Source: Polyangium mundeleinium
Lineage (GTDB): Bacteria; Myxococcota_A; Polyangia; Polyangiales; Polyangiaceae
Length of the DNA: 64,000 nucleotides
Assembly: GCF_028369105.1 (NCBI RefSeq)
Contig: NZ_JAQNDO010000001.1
Span: 9,456,501-9,520,500, forward strand
Direction: 5' to 3'
In this document: piece after piece, positions 45,176-54,120 of the stretch
Numbering within the stretch: position 1 is the stretch's first letter
Layout of the letters: every line of letters begins with the position of its first letter
Position numbers and translations under genes: made by a program
Notes under the pieces: model-generated
Databases searched by the model: none
Seen by the model: only the letters and a program-made list of their open reading frames with translations
Told to the model about the DNA's origin: nothing

Positions 45176-46252
45176 ATGACCGAGCGCGATCCTTCCGGAG
45201 ACGAAAGGACGAACGACGCCACCCCGGTGGTCGTCGAGCCCGCGCACAGGAGGCCCGAAGATCCCAGCCTGCGGGTTCGCCTCCTGAAACGGGTGCAGCA
45301 GATTCAGTTTTACGCGTACACCACCCTGGTCCTGGTGCTGCTCGTGCTCGGCTTCTTGTGGCCGCGCATCTTCATCAGCGTCCCGGCCGGCAGTCACGCC
45401 GTCATGTATCGGTTCTTCAAGGGCGGCACCGTGACGAACCGTGTTTGGCCCGAGGGGCTCAACGTCATCCCGCCCTGGGACCGCTTGACCGTGTACGAGA
45501 CACGGCTCCAGCAGCAGACGCTCGAGTTCAACGTCCTCAGCGAGGAGGGGCTCGATCTCGGGGTCAAGGTCTCGATCCGGTATCGCCCCAACAAGGAGAT
45601 GCTCGGCTTCTTGCATCAGGACATCGGGACGGAATACTTCGAGCGGCTCATCAAGCCGGAGGTCGAGTCGCACGTGCGGCGCACGTTCGGATCGAGGTCG
45701 GCGCACGAGATCTATTCGAGCACCCGCGACGTGCTCCAGGAGCTCGGGCAGATCCCCGTCCTCGGCCGGCTCGAGGAGGAGAAGGGAAAGCTCGATTCCG
45801 AGCCGTACGTGCTCATCCAGGAGCTCAAGCTCGTCGCCATCAATCTGCCGGACATCGTCGAGCAGGCGATCGCGGACAAGTACAAGCAGGAGCAGCTCAT
45901 GCTCGAGTACCGCTACAAGCTCCAGCGCGAGGAGAACGAGGCGGAGCGAAAGCGCACGGAGGCCGCCGGCATCCGCGATTACAACCTCATCGTGGCCAAG
46001 GTGAACCCCGATCTGCTCCGGTGGCGGAGCATCGAGGCCACGCTCGAGCTCGCGAAATCGCAAAACAGCAAGGTCGTGGTCCTCGGTGGGGGGCAGGGAG
46101 CGCAGATGCTCCTGAACGTGGAGACGGCCATGGGCGGGAGCCCTTCCGCGGCGACGCCGCCCGAGCCCGCCAAACCCGTGGCTGCCGAGCCCGCCCCTCC
46201 GCCGGCGCAGGAGCCTGCCAAGGTCCCCGAGCCCGCCGCCGCCAAACCCTGA
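45176..46252 (+). CDS. SPFH / prohibitin-like membrane protein
   Basis: The protein has 358 aa; the ATG follows GAGGAGACG. One TM helix near residue 45 (YTTLVLVLLVLGFLWPRIFI) is followed by a band-7/SPFH domain (VPAGSHAVMYRFFKGGTV, PEGLNVIPPWDRLTVYETRL, LGVKVSIRYRP). Then come a long charged helix (EENEAERKRTEAAGIRDYNL) and a Pro/Ala-rich tail. SPFH proteins form ring-like membrane scaffolds. It is the last gene of the plus-strand run; its stop lies 4 bp from the stop of the convergent solute-binding gene. A link to peptide export or envelope protection is speculative. Confidence 0.85.
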   Translation: MTERDPSGDERTNDATPVVVEPAHRRPEDPSLRVRLLKRVQQIQFYAYTTLVLVLLVLGFLWPRIFISVPAGSHAVMYRFFKGGTVTNRVWPEGLNVIPPWDRLTVYETRLQQQTLEFNVLSEEGLDLGVKVSIRYRPNKEMLGFLHQDIGTEYFERLIKPEVESHVRRTFGSRSAHEIYSSTRDVLQELGQIPVLGRLEEEKGKLDSEPYVLIQELKLVAINLPDIVEQAIADKYKQEQLMLEYRYKLQREENEAERKRTEAAGIRDYNLIVAKVNPDLLRWRSIEATLELAKSQNSKVVVLGGGQGAQMLLNVETAMGGSPSAATPPEPAKPVAAEPAPPPAQEPAKVPEPAAAKP

Positions 46253-46256
46253 AGGA

Positions 46257-47753
46257 TCAGTTCCGCCCCGTCGCGTCCTCCCAGACGCGGACCAGGTCGT
46301 ACACCATGTCACCGTCGAGGCGCGGGGGCTCGGACAGCTCGTCCTCGAACTGCACGCGATACCGGCGGAATCGCAAAAACGAATTTTGGGGCGAGTCGTA
46401 GTCACGGATGGAGACCGCGGGGTTCGCCGGGCGAAACCCGAACTCGATCGCCCTCTTCTGCGTCGCCTCGCCGAGCAGGTAGTCGACCCACTTGCCGGCG
46501 GCGACCTCCCGCGCCTCGGTGATGTTGGTTTTGAGCTTCAGAAAGACCACCGGGTGGTCGTTCATGATCGTCGGTTGCGGATAAAGGACGCGCATGCTCG
46601 CCACGGCGCTGGCGAACCGATCGAACCGATGGAAGATCGAAAACGTGTTGTGCTCGTACGTGACGACGCCGTCGTAGCGCGACCCGCCCACGTTGAAGAT
46701 CGTATCGGTGAGCAGGGACGCGGACTCCGGCGCCGCGTCCAGTCCCGCCTCGCAGCGGCGCAGCCAGGCGCCGAAGGCCTGCCGTTTCTCCGTGAAGGCG
46801 CGCTGGAACTCCGCGGCGCCCGCCTTCTCCCCACCCGACCGTTCCGACGGCGGGAGCACGTAATCGTACGCCATGAGGTAGAGCGCCTCGAGCCCTGACG
46901 CCGATCGTGTCGGCGAGGTGTGCGCGAACTTCATGCGGCCCCAGGATCGTATCTGGCCGATGGTGGGGAAGGGAGCGCGATACGTGGGCTCCTCCTCCGC
47001 GGGCTTCGGCTCGGCTTTCCGCCGCCACGGCGGAGGCTCCTTCTGCGGCGCGGGCAGGATCGGGTTGTACCAGTCGATCCATTTCCCCGGGACCATGTCC
47101 TCGATGGCCATGCCCGTGAGGCGGGGGTTCGTCGGGACGAGGGGGCACATGTACTCGACCCAGGGCCCCTGCTTCGGGGGCCGGGCCTTCGCGACAGCCT
47201 CGAGGACCTGCCGCCGGTCGTCCCATAACAAAAAGACCAGGGGAGAGCGGGCGATGGACGTCCGCTTCGCCATGTCGAAGAGCTTCTCGCCATGGCCCTT
47301 CTCCTTCTGCCAGCGCACGTCGAGATATCGCAGGACGAGCTCGTCGGCGGGCGCCCACAGCGTCGGCGTCTGCTCCCCGGACAGGATCGCGTTGGCCGAC
47401 TGGATGTCGCCCATGGCCGTGATCTTCACCTGGATGTTCGGGCAGAGCTTCGCGAAACGATCGGCGGCCTCCTCGATCCACTCCCTCTTGTCATTGCTGT
47501 AGAGCATGCTGATGACCTCCGGGCGCCCGTCCCGCGTCAGGGGGCCGCAGAGGTCGGTCTGCGTGGTCGTCGTGGTCTTCACGTCGACGATCAGCGGTGT
47601 CTCGATGTGCTGCAGGGCGAGCTGCTCGCGGACGAAGGCGTACCCGAGCGAGCCCAGGACGCTCACGACGACGACGAGGCCGGCCGCGTCGCGGAGGGTA
47701 AAGGGGTCTCCGGCAGAGGGCGTCGGGCGGGGTTTGTCGGGGGCGCTGGCCAC
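46257..47753 (-). CDS. Membrane-anchored extracellular solute-binding-like protein
   Basis: The protein has 498 aa from a GTG at 47753. One N-terminal TM (AGLVVVVSVLGSLGYAFV) precedes a type-2 periplasmic binding-protein fold (VISMLYSNDKREWIEEAADR, GDIQSANAILSGEQTPTLWA, LYLMAYDYVLP, VSIRDYDSPQ). It resembles the ModA-like solute-binding modules often found beside or fused to vWA proteins. No permease or ATPase gene is next to it, so it may be an orphan sensor rather than an import component. It lies 9 bp downstream of the methyltransferase gene, probably in one unit. Confidence 0.75.
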   Translation of the reverse strand: MASAPDKPRPTPSAGDPFTLRDAAGLVVVVSVLGSLGYAFVREQLALQHIETPLIVDVKTTTTTQTDLCGPLTRDGRPEVISMLYSNDKREWIEEAADRFAKLCPNIQVKITAMGDIQSANAILSGEQTPTLWAPADELVLRYLDVRWQKEKGHGEKLFDMAKRTSIARSPLVFLLWDDRRQVLEAVAKARPPKQGPWVEYMCPLVPTNPRLTGMAIEDMVPGKWIDWYNPILPAPQKEPPPWRRKAEPKPAEEEPTYRAPFPTIGQIRSWGRMKFAHTSPTRSASGLEALYLMAYDYVLPPSERSGGEKAGAAEFQRAFTEKRQAFGAWLRRCEAGLDAAPESASLLTDTIFNVGGSRYDGVVTYEHNTFSIFHRFDRFASAVASMRVLYPQPTIMNDHPVVFLKLKTNITEAREVAAGKWVDYLLGEATQKRAIEFGFRPANPAVSIRDYDSPQNSFLRFRRYRVQFEDELSEPPRLDGDMVYDLVRVWEDATGRN

Positions 47754-47762
47754 GGGACCCTA

Positions 47763-48620
47763 TTACAGCACGATCTCCTGGGCGGGGAGATCCCAGATGT
47801 CTTCGTAGATCCGCTCCGAGGTCTCCACGCGGAGCTCCTTCGGGCCCTTGTCGTGATGGATCACGCAAAGGTGGATGTGCGTCACGCCATCTCTCCGCGC
47901 CATCTCGCGCAGGGCGTCGACTCCCGACGTCGGGCCCATTTCCTTTGCGGCGAGCCGATCCATGATCGCGTCGAACGTCATGGTGACGGCGTTGCGCACG
48001 ATCCGCGTCCTGCCCTGGAGGTGGGTCCGGCAAAGCTCGACGAGCAGCGTCGGCTCCGCCGCGTTCCCTGGCGCCGCCGTCACGATCTGCGCGTGCCCGT
48101 CGTCCGCGAGGTGCGCGTCCAGACCGGCGAAGAGTTTGTCCAGGAAGTCGAGGCCGTAAGGGCCGGCGGCAGAGTGGTAGAAATACGACATGCCGGGCGG
48201 CGTGGGCTCGAACGGAGGGTTCGAAACGATGTAATCGAACCTCCGCCCCTCCACGGGATGGAAGATTTGCTCGTGGCCGTCGAGGATCACGAGCCTGTCC
48301 GCGACGCCGTTCACCATGGCGTTGAAGCCTGCGAAGACCTTCGCGCGGGGGTTGATCTCCAGCGCAGTCACCCGTTTCGCTCCCGCCCGCAGGGCTCCGA
48401 TGGACAGCACGCCCGAGCCGAGGCCGATCTCCAGCACCTCGGCGCCCTGGAGCTTGTCCCGCTGGAGCTCGTCCAGGAAGAACTGCTGCTCGGCGAAAAG
48501 CGGGAAGACCTGATCAATGGGTCGGTAATCGAGCCGGTCCGTGACGATGTGGAGACCCTCGATGTGGTTCAATCGCTTGTCGGCGAGCGCCGACCGGAGC
48601 AGAGAATCGATCGCGTGCAT
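47763..48620 (-). CDS. Class I SAM-dependent methyltransferase with NPPF motif
   Basis: The protein has 285 aa from the ATG at 48620; the frame is open far upstream, but that part has no protein-like character. SAM-binding motif I is VLEIGLGSGVLSIGALRAGA, acidic motif II is VTALEINP, and the catalytic-loop motif is DYIVSNPPFEPTPPG. NPPF/NPPY marks N-methyltransferases acting on adenine, guanine or glutamine amides (PrmC/RsmC-like). The substrate cannot be told from sequence. It is followed by the solute-binding gene. Confidence 0.8.
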   Translation of the reverse strand: MHAIDSLLRSALADKRLNHIEGLHIVTDRLDYRPIDQVFPLFAEQQFFLDELQRDKLQGAEVLEIGLGSGVLSIGALRAGAKRVTALEINPRAKVFAGFNAMVNGVADRLVILDGHEQIFHPVEGRRFDYIVSNPPFEPTPPGMSYFYHSAAGPYGLDFLDKLFAGLDAHLADDGHAQIVTAAPGNAAEPTLLVELCRTHLQGRTRIVRNAVTMTFDAIMDRLAAKEMGPTSGVDALREMARRDGVTHIHLCVIHHDKGPKELRVETSERIYEDIWDLPAQEIVL

Positions 48621-48851
48621 GCTCGGTGAGCCGTGCGAGACGCAACACCCGTGCCGCGAGGAAGATGCGGGGGTTGTCACCGGGAAGGGCCGGAACCGGA
48701 TCGAAAGATCCACTTTCGGTTGGCTCGATCGATCCACTGGCTCGGTTGATCCGGCGGCTGTCGGGCTCCCCATCCGCGCGTGACGAGCTCCGGCGCGTCC
48801 CCGGTCGATGGGCACGTCGATTGCAAACGGGCGTCGACTGGATTCCATTCC

Positions 48852-50096
48852 ATGTGGACACTGTCCAAGAGCCCCTCGCTTCGCCTGACCACGTTTGGTG
48901 CGCTTTACCTCGCGCAAGGCTTGCCGTCCGGCTTTGTCTTCATTCTCTACGTCGTTTTTCTGACGGATCAGGGGCTCGGCAACGCGGCGATCGGCAACGC
49001 CATCGGCCTGATGAGCATCCCGTGGGCGCTCAAGATCCCCCTCGCGCTGCTCATGGACCGGTTCGGCGCGACCCGCTTCGGCCGCCGCCGCCCCTATATC
49101 GTGGCGGCCGAGCTCGGAATGGGCGCCACGCTGCTCTCCCTGCTGCTCCTCGACCCCCAGCGCGACCTCCGGCTCATCGGCGCCGTGCTCTTTCTCCACG
49201 CGACGTTCACGGCCATCCAGGATGCCGCCACGGACGCCCTCGCCGTCGAGCTCCTGCAGGACGGCGAGCGGGGGAAGGCGAACGGCGTGATGTCGGCGGC
49301 GAAATCGGCAGGCGTGGCGCTCACCGGTGGTATCGGGTCGCTCGTCGTGAAGCGCATCGGCTGGTCGTCCCTCGTCATCATCATCACGATCCTCATCTGG
49401 TCGGTGATGACCCTCGTGATTGCCGTGCGCGAGCGCCCGGAGACCGACGCGCAGGGCGCCGCCAGCGCACACAATGCCTTCCGTTTCGCCGAGCTGCGCC
49501 GCTCGTTCGGCGCGAGGACGACCCTCATCGGGCTCGCCGTTGCCATTCTCACGCCTGCGGGGCCCGCGCTCATCGGCACGGTCTACACGCGCTTGCTCCG
49601 CAAGGACCTTGGTCTCTCGATCGAGACGATCGGCACGTTGATGGGCGTGATCGAGCCGATCGCCGGCATCAGCGGAGCGCTCCTCGGCGGCGCGCTCGCG
49701 GATCGCGTCGGGATGCGCAAGGTCGCCGCGTCGGCGATGGCAGCCTTCGGCACGCTCCTCGTGCTCTTCGGCATGTCCACGGGCCTGTGGCATTCCTTTA
49801 CGTTCCTCGTGGCCATTTCGATCGCCCTGCCCTTCTTCGCGTACGCCGCGAGCGCGGTCCTCGTCGGGTTTTACATGAGGCTCACGAACCCGACGGTCGC
49901 CGCGACGCAGATCGCCATCTTCACGGCCATGACGAGCATCACGTCGGCCATCGCGGTGCCGCTCGGCGGGCGAATCGCGGAGCGACACGGCGCGGCCGCG
50001 GTCTTCGTGACCGCAGGGATCCTGGAGCTGACCTTCCTCGGCCTCCTGCGCTTCTGCGACCCTCGCGCGGCCGAAGCCCAGTTCCGCGCCGCATGA
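48852..50096 (+). CDS. MFS transporter, AmpG/PAT-like
   Basis: The protein has 414 aa from the ATG at 48852; a longer form from 48780 is possible but adds a non-hydrophobic extension. There are about twelve hydrophobic helices. The first has LYLAQGLPSGFVFILYVVFL, typical of the AmpG/PAT branch, and the loop after helix 2 reads MDRFGATRFGRRRPYI, the MFS signature. AmpG proteins import muropeptides, but this branch also holds other permeases. It is a single gene, divergent from the methyltransferase and convergent with the metalloprotease. Confidence 0.85.
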   Translation: MWTLSKSPSLRLTTFGALYLAQGLPSGFVFILYVVFLTDQGLGNAAIGNAIGLMSIPWALKIPLALLMDRFGATRFGRRRPYIVAAELGMGATLLSLLLLDPQRDLRLIGAVLFLHATFTAIQDAATDALAVELLQDGERGKANGVMSAAKSAGVALTGGIGSLVVKRIGWSSLVIIITILIWSVMTLVIAVRERPETDAQGAASAHNAFRFAELRRSFGARTTLIGLAVAILTPAGPALIGTVYTRLLRKDLGLSIETIGTLMGVIEPIAGISGALLGGALADRVGMRKVAASAMAAFGTLLVLFGMSTGLWHSFTFLVAISIALPFFAYAASAVLVGFYMRLTNPTVAATQIAIFTAMTSITSAIAVPLGGRIAERHGAAAVFVTAGILELTFLGLLRFCDPRAAEAQFRAA

Positions 50097-50190
50097 GTGC
50101 TGTCGGGCAGGCTCATCGCAAGGAGAATGTCCGAAACACCGGACGGCCCGGCGACGAGATGGATGGGGCGCAGGGGACGGGAGGGAGGGA

Positions 50191-50244
50191 CGGGCGAGCC
50201 GGAAGGGGCCTTCGACGCTCGAAGGGCCCCGCTCGGCTCGCCCG
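50191..50244. terminator. Long hairpin between convergent genes
   Basis: A 54-bp inverted repeat has outer arms CGGGCGAGCC / GGCTCGCCCG, inner arms GGGGCC / GGCCCC and TTCGA / TCGAA, and a 3-nt loop. It sits between the stops at 50096 (plus) and 50266 (minus). There is no clear T-run, as is common in high-GC genomes. It is most likely a bidirectional terminator. Confidence 0.7.
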
Positions 50245-50265
50245 GGCCTCCGCTCCCCGGCCGCT

Positions 50266-51573
50266 TCAGTTGCAGGTCTTGCCGGCGATGGTGCCGACGT
50301 TGTTCACGCAGGTGCTGTCCCAGGAGTTGCTGCAGCAATAGGGATCCGCATTGCAGATCGTCGTCACGACGCCGTTCGGGTCGCAGCCCTTGGTGAGCTT
50401 CGTGCCGCTCGTACACAGGCTGTGCGCGCAAGAGCCGGTACCGCACGCGACGCTGCCGCCGTAGCTGAACACCTCGCTCACGCACTGGCTATCCCAAGAC
50501 GTGGTGCAGCAATAGGAGTCGGAGGCGCAGACGCTCGCGACGACCGAGCCACACGCCGACGCATTCAGCGCCGCCCCGGTGACGCACTTGTCGTGTGCGC
50601 ACGTACCGGACGGCGGCGGGGGCGGCGGAGGAGGAGGCGGCGGGGGCGGCGGCGTGCCCGTGTCGCGATACGTGTCCCACTGGCTCTGCATGCGGGTGAT
50701 CTGGCCCGCCGAGAACGTGTTCATGCAGGAGTCATTGGTGTAGTCCATGAAGTTGGTGATCGGGTCGACCCCGCCGCCGGAGCAGGAGTCACGGCCCGTC
50801 GGACACCCGCTGGCCGCCGAGGCCTCGGGCGGCGTATCCGAGACCGAATCGCCCGGGGAAGCGCAGCCGCCCTGGAACGTGTGGTAGAGGCCCAGCCAGT
50901 GGCCGACCTCGTGCGTGCCGGTGTCGCCCTCGTTGTAGGGCGATGCGGTCCCGCCGGGCACGGAGGAGAAGAGGAGCACGACGCCGTCCCTCTTGGGCGC
51001 GCCGGTGTAGTCCGAGGGGAACGTCGCCCAGCCGAGGAGGCCGCCGCCGAGGTTCGCCGTGTAGACGTTGAGCGCGTTCTTGTCGCCCTTGCGGAGCGCG
51101 TTCTTGGCATTCGTCTCCGCCGTCGAGCCGTGGCCCATCGTGTACCAGGTCGCGTTCGTCGTCCGATCGACCGAGATCAACTGGAACGAGAACCCGGTGC
51201 CCGCGTACGCGTTGTTGAGCACCGTCATCTGCGCGTCGATCTGGCTCTGCGGGATGTCGCCGTTCGCGATGCCCGTGCCCTTGTTGATCACGTGGAAGTA
51301 CACGGGGATCGTGGTCGGGCTGGTAAAGGCGTTTGCCGGACGCACCACCTTGATGCGCTCGAATTCCCCTTCGACGCGCAGGAGCTCGGCCTCGGGGAGG
51401 TCCATGACGCCACACGCGCGCGTGGGACGAGAAGCCGGATCCACGGGGATCTCGTCGCCCACGAGATCGTCGTCGACGTCGTCGTACGTGCCGTCCTCCG
51501 CGGCACAACCGGCGAACGAAGCAGCTCCGAAGAAGAGGCCCCCGAGGGCCACCACGTGATGGACTCGTTTCAT
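50266..51573 (-). CDS. Pappalysin-like (M43) zinc metalloprotease lipoprotein
   Basis: The protein has 435 aa, with AGGAGG before the ATG at 51573. The lipobox is GAASFAGC. The catalytic domain has the zinc motif [11 protein letters not shown] (HExxHxxGxxH) and a Met-turn region NFMDYTND, diagnostic of the M43 pappalysin/cytophagalysin group. A polyproline run of about 14 residues links it to two Cys-rich repeats of about 50 aa ([20 protein letters not shown] with [12 protein letters not shown], and [20 protein letters not shown] with [12 protein letters not shown]). These look like a substrate- or surface-binding module common in myxobacteria. I infer a secreted or surface protease of the predatory type. 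Confidence 0.9.
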   Translation of the reverse strand: MKRVHHVVALGGLFFGAASFAGCAAEDGTYDDVDDDLVGDEIPVDPASRPTRACGVMDLPEAELLRVEGEFERIKVVRPANAFTSPTTIPVYFHVINKGTGIANGDIPQSQIDAQMTVLNNAYAGTGFSFQLISVDRTTNATWYTMGHGSTAETNAKNALRKGDKNALNVYTANLGGGLLGWATFPSDYTGAPKRDGVVLLFSSVPGGTASPYNEGDTGTHEVGHWLGLYHTFQGGCASPGDSVSDTPPEASAASGCPTGRDSCSGGGVDPITNFMDYTNDSCMNTFSAGQITRMQSQWDTYRDTGTPPPPPPPPPPPPPPSGTCAHDKCVTGAALNASACGSVVASVCASDSYCCTTSWDSQCVSEVFSYGGSVACGTGSCAHSLCTSGTKLTKGCDPNGVVTTICNADPYCCSNSWDSTCVNNVGTIAGKTCN

Positions 51574-52250
51574 GAAATTTTCCTCCTGGTTCCGGGAAGC
51601 GACAACGCGGAAAACTACCAGGAATGTGCCGGTCGTATCAACGGAAGCCGTGTCCGCAGGAGGCGAAATGGAGGGCCCAGTTCCTACGCCGGCGTAGAAT
51701 TTTTCAGGAAGGACGGCGGAGTAGGTCTCGGTGTGCCGGGCGATACGATCGCGGGCGGATGCGTGGGGGAATCGGGCCCCACCGGACGACGACACGCAGA
51801 CGATGGAGGGGGGATTCGGGACGAGCGGGGGGCCCGTGGTGAGGGAAATGGATCGGAGGGGGGGCGGGGGAATGCGGATGTCGAGAAATGAGGCCTAGAA
51901 GTCCCGATTTTTGACAGGCTTACGTCCTGTATTGTGATCCCAGCCGATTCCCTTTCTCCTTGCCGGGCCCACATTCCAAGCTAGCTTCCCTGTTGTCTCG
52001 TCGCTGGGTGAAGGCGCCAACATCGCGCCGACCGAGGGTCGAGGTGGGGCACGCTGCAGCGTTGCCGGTCGGACGAACGCGATGAAGGGCGTCGATGGAC
52101 GCGCCACGCACACGTCGTCCGCTCGGCATTCGCTGCGGTGACAGATCGGCCCATCACGACAGCGGCGGCGTTACGAGCCCGGCCATGGGGATTTCGCGCG
52201 GCACTGAAGGACGCCGCGCAGCACGACCACGTATTGAGGAGATCACGACC
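51574..52250. other. 677-bp divergent intergenic region with candidate promoter and G-rich tract
   Basis: It separates the metalloprotease (minus) from a small lipoprotein (plus). A G-rich stretch lies at about 51806-51870 on the plus strand. A sigma70-like pair, TTGACA (51911-51916) and TGTGAT (51933-51938), lies just after it and points to the lipoprotein gene, giving a leader of about 300 nt. No convincing ORF is seen. Confidence 0.5.
51911..51938 (+). promoter_or_regulatory. Candidate sigma70-like promoter for the small lipoprotein
   Basis: A perfect -35 TTGACA is followed after 16 bp by TGTGAT (4 of 6 matches to TATAAT), in a locally AT-richer patch. The gene start at 52251 is about 300 bp downstream. 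The call rests on consensus match only. Confidence 0.4.
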
Positions 52251-53015
52251 ATGAACGCGAAGAAGCTTATCTCGCTGTGCGGCATGATGGTGTTCGGCGG
52301 GCTCGTCACCGTGAGCGGTTGCAATGGCATGAAGCCCGGGAGCGGGGACGAGGAGAATGGCGTGACGGCGAGCGTCAAGATGGCGTTCAGCGGCAGCGGC
52401 GTGAGCTGGTACGGCAATTCCGTGCTCATCGACGCCGAGCGCGACGGGAACGCGGACAGCAAGTACCGCTGTTTCAACCATGCGACCGCTTGCTTCAACT
52501 TCAACGCGGACGGGACCTTGAAACCCGCGCCCAACAACGAAGAGGACGCGGCGAAGTTCAACGAGCTCTGCGCCAGCAATGCCGTGAACCAGCCCGTGCC
52601 CCCGGGCGTAGACCCGGGAGACGGCACGTACGACTTCTATTACTATGTCCACGTCGGCAAGAATTGCGTGGGAGAGGAGCTCACGAACAACGACCACGAC
52701 TTCGCCTGTTATGCGCCGGAGAACCTCCTCGCCCGGGAGAACGCGAACTCGACCCTCAATGAGGAGCTCCCGGGCGGCGCCGAGGTCGTGAACCAGGTCT
52801 TCTGCCTGTCGGACAACGTCGACAAGGACTTCGAGTTCTTCTCCTGTGCGGACGTCGATGTCCCGTATGGCGCCTACGCCGACATCGCCCTGGATTGCGG
52901 CTGCGTGGTGGACCCGTACACGTACGATTGCGACTGTGGTTTCGATCCCGGCGTTTTCGGCGACTGCAACGCGACCCCCGCGCACCAGTGCGTCATCCTC
53001 TGCGATGCACCCTGA
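52251..53015 (+). CDS. Cys-rich lipoprotein of unknown function
   Basis: The protein has 254 aa; GAGGAG lies 9 nt before the ATG. The signal peptide has a lipobox (GGLVTVSGC). The mature part has many Cys and aromatic residues and acidic segments (YRCFNHATACFNFNADG, DPGDGTYDFYYYVHVGKNC, ALDCGCVVDPYTYDCDCGFD). The DxDxxxD-like spacing near the C-terminus could bind Ca2+, but no family is recognised. It is a single gene followed by a hairpin. Confidence 0.75.
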   Translation: MNAKKLISLCGMMVFGGLVTVSGCNGMKPGSGDEENGVTASVKMAFSGSGVSWYGNSVLIDAERDGNADSKYRCFNHATACFNFNADGTLKPAPNNEEDAAKFNELCASNAVNQPVPPGVDPGDGTYDFYYYVHVGKNCVGEELTNNDHDFACYAPENLLARENANSTLNEELPGGAEVVNQVFCLSDNVDKDFEFFSCADVDVPYGAYADIALDCGCVVDPYTYDCDCGFDPGVFGDCNATPAHQCVILCDAP

Positions 53016-53050
53016 TCGGGAGCTACGTCGAGCGTTGATGAGCGAATCTC

Positions 53051-53079
53051 GTGCATCGACCGCATCGCGGTCGATGCAC
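53051..53079. terminator. Perfect 13-bp-arm hairpin after the lipoprotein gene
   Basis: The arm GTGCATCGACCGC and its exact reverse complement are separated by 3 nt (ATC), 35 bp after the stop at 53015. There is no T-tract. A shorter GC hairpin (CCGGGG/CCCCGG with loop CGAAA) follows near 53138-53154. It is probably a terminator; an operator for the gene starting at 53206 is the alternative. Confidence 0.55.
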
Positions 53080-53205
53080 CCGAGGTCGAGAGCTGGCCCA
53101 GGCCCCGGGTCGAGGGCCGGAGAGCCCCTTGTCGGGGACCGGGGCGAAACCCCGGCGCCGCGCCATGGGTTGTCTCCTCCGCTCGGACCTCGTAACGTGT
53201 CCGCC

Positions 53206-53991
53206 ATGGCACGCCGATGCTCGTGGTTCTGGGTCGCTCTCGTGGCCTTCGGGGTCGTCTCCTGCTCCCGCACCGACAATGCCTCGCGCGAGGGGGCGGC
53301 GGCGGCCTCCGCGAGCGCGGCCCCGGCGCCGCCCGCGGCCCCTTCCATCCGGACGAATCCGCCCGAGGTCGAGATATCCCACGTCGAGCTGCTCGAAGCC
53401 TACGAGGCAAGCGCCACGCGCGCCGACGAGCGATTCAAGGGCAAACATGTGCTCGTCCGGGGAAAACTTGGCGAAGTCGTCAAAGACGGGGCCAAAGTGG
53501 TGGTGACGATGCCCAAAGAGGCAAAACCCGACGCCCCGTCCGTCCGGTGTTTGGTGCGAGAAAGCGAGGCGGCCGAGATCACCGCCCTGAAGCCCGACGA
53601 TCCGGTCGATGTGGTGGGCAAGCTCGTGAAATTCGACAAACACGTCGAGATCGAGGGATGTGTCGTCAACACGCAGGTGAAGGCGTGCCGGGTCGTGGCG
53701 AAAGCGCTGGGGCGCGGGACGTGCGAGCAGGACCGCGAGGAGCTCGGCGCGCGTCTCGTTCTCGGCGCCGAGCAAGCGGCCCTCGTGTGCGGGAGCCCTT
53801 CCGGATTCGAGGCATGGCGCGCGAAGACGTCGAGCCTGCCCGCGCAGGAGCGCGCGGGGCGCATGATCAGCGTCGACACGTCCTCGTGCCACCTCACGCA
53901 CGAGTCGCTCAGCCCGCGGCTCGCCGTCGAATTCAGCTCGGCGCTGGCGCGCGTCCGCTGGGAGAACGACGTGCCGACGCTCGCGCCGTGA
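53206..53991 (+). CDS. Lipoprotein with OB-fold (tRNA_anti-like) domain
   Basis: The protein has 261 aa. The lipobox is VAFGVVSC, then an Ala/Pro linker. Residues 60-165 (SHVELLEAYEASATRADERF, KGKHVLVRGKLGEVVKDGAK, DDPVDVVGKLVKFDKHVEIE) fit the tRNA_anti-like OB-fold family (pfam12869), found in many secreted bacterial proteins without known tRNA activity. The C-terminal 90 residues are unassigned. The function is unknown. Confidence 0.72.
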   Translation: MARRCSWFWVALVAFGVVSCSRTDNASREGAAAASASAAPAPPAAPSIRTNPPEVEISHVELLEAYEASATRADERFKGKHVLVRGKLGEVVKDGAKVVVTMPKEAKPDAPSVRCLVRESEAAEITALKPDDPVDVVGKLVKFDKHVEIEGCVVNTQVKACRVVAKALGRGTCEQDREELGARLVLGAEQAALVCGSPSGFEAWRAKTSSLPAQERAGRMISVDTSSCHLTHESLSPRLAVEFSSALARVRWENDVPTLAP

Positions 53992-54120
53992 AACCTCGCA
54001 ATGGGGAGGCATTCCCGGGGCCGATGTCCCATCCGCATGCGGCCTGCCGCTTCCGCCTCCCCGCCCCCCTCCGGTTCCCCGCCCCCTCCCCTGCCCTCCC
54101 TCGTGCTACATCCGGCAGCG

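Noticed and set aside
48715-48760. GGCTCGATCGATCC-like repeats before the MFS gene as activator sites
   Set aside because: They share only part of the GGATCGTTCGA element, lack the inverted arrangement, and no sigma54 promoter follows.
48621-49988. Long N-terminal extension of the minus-strand methyltransferase
   Set aside because: The extension is antisense to the MFS transporter and His/Arg/Asp-rich; the ATG at 48620 begins the conserved fold.
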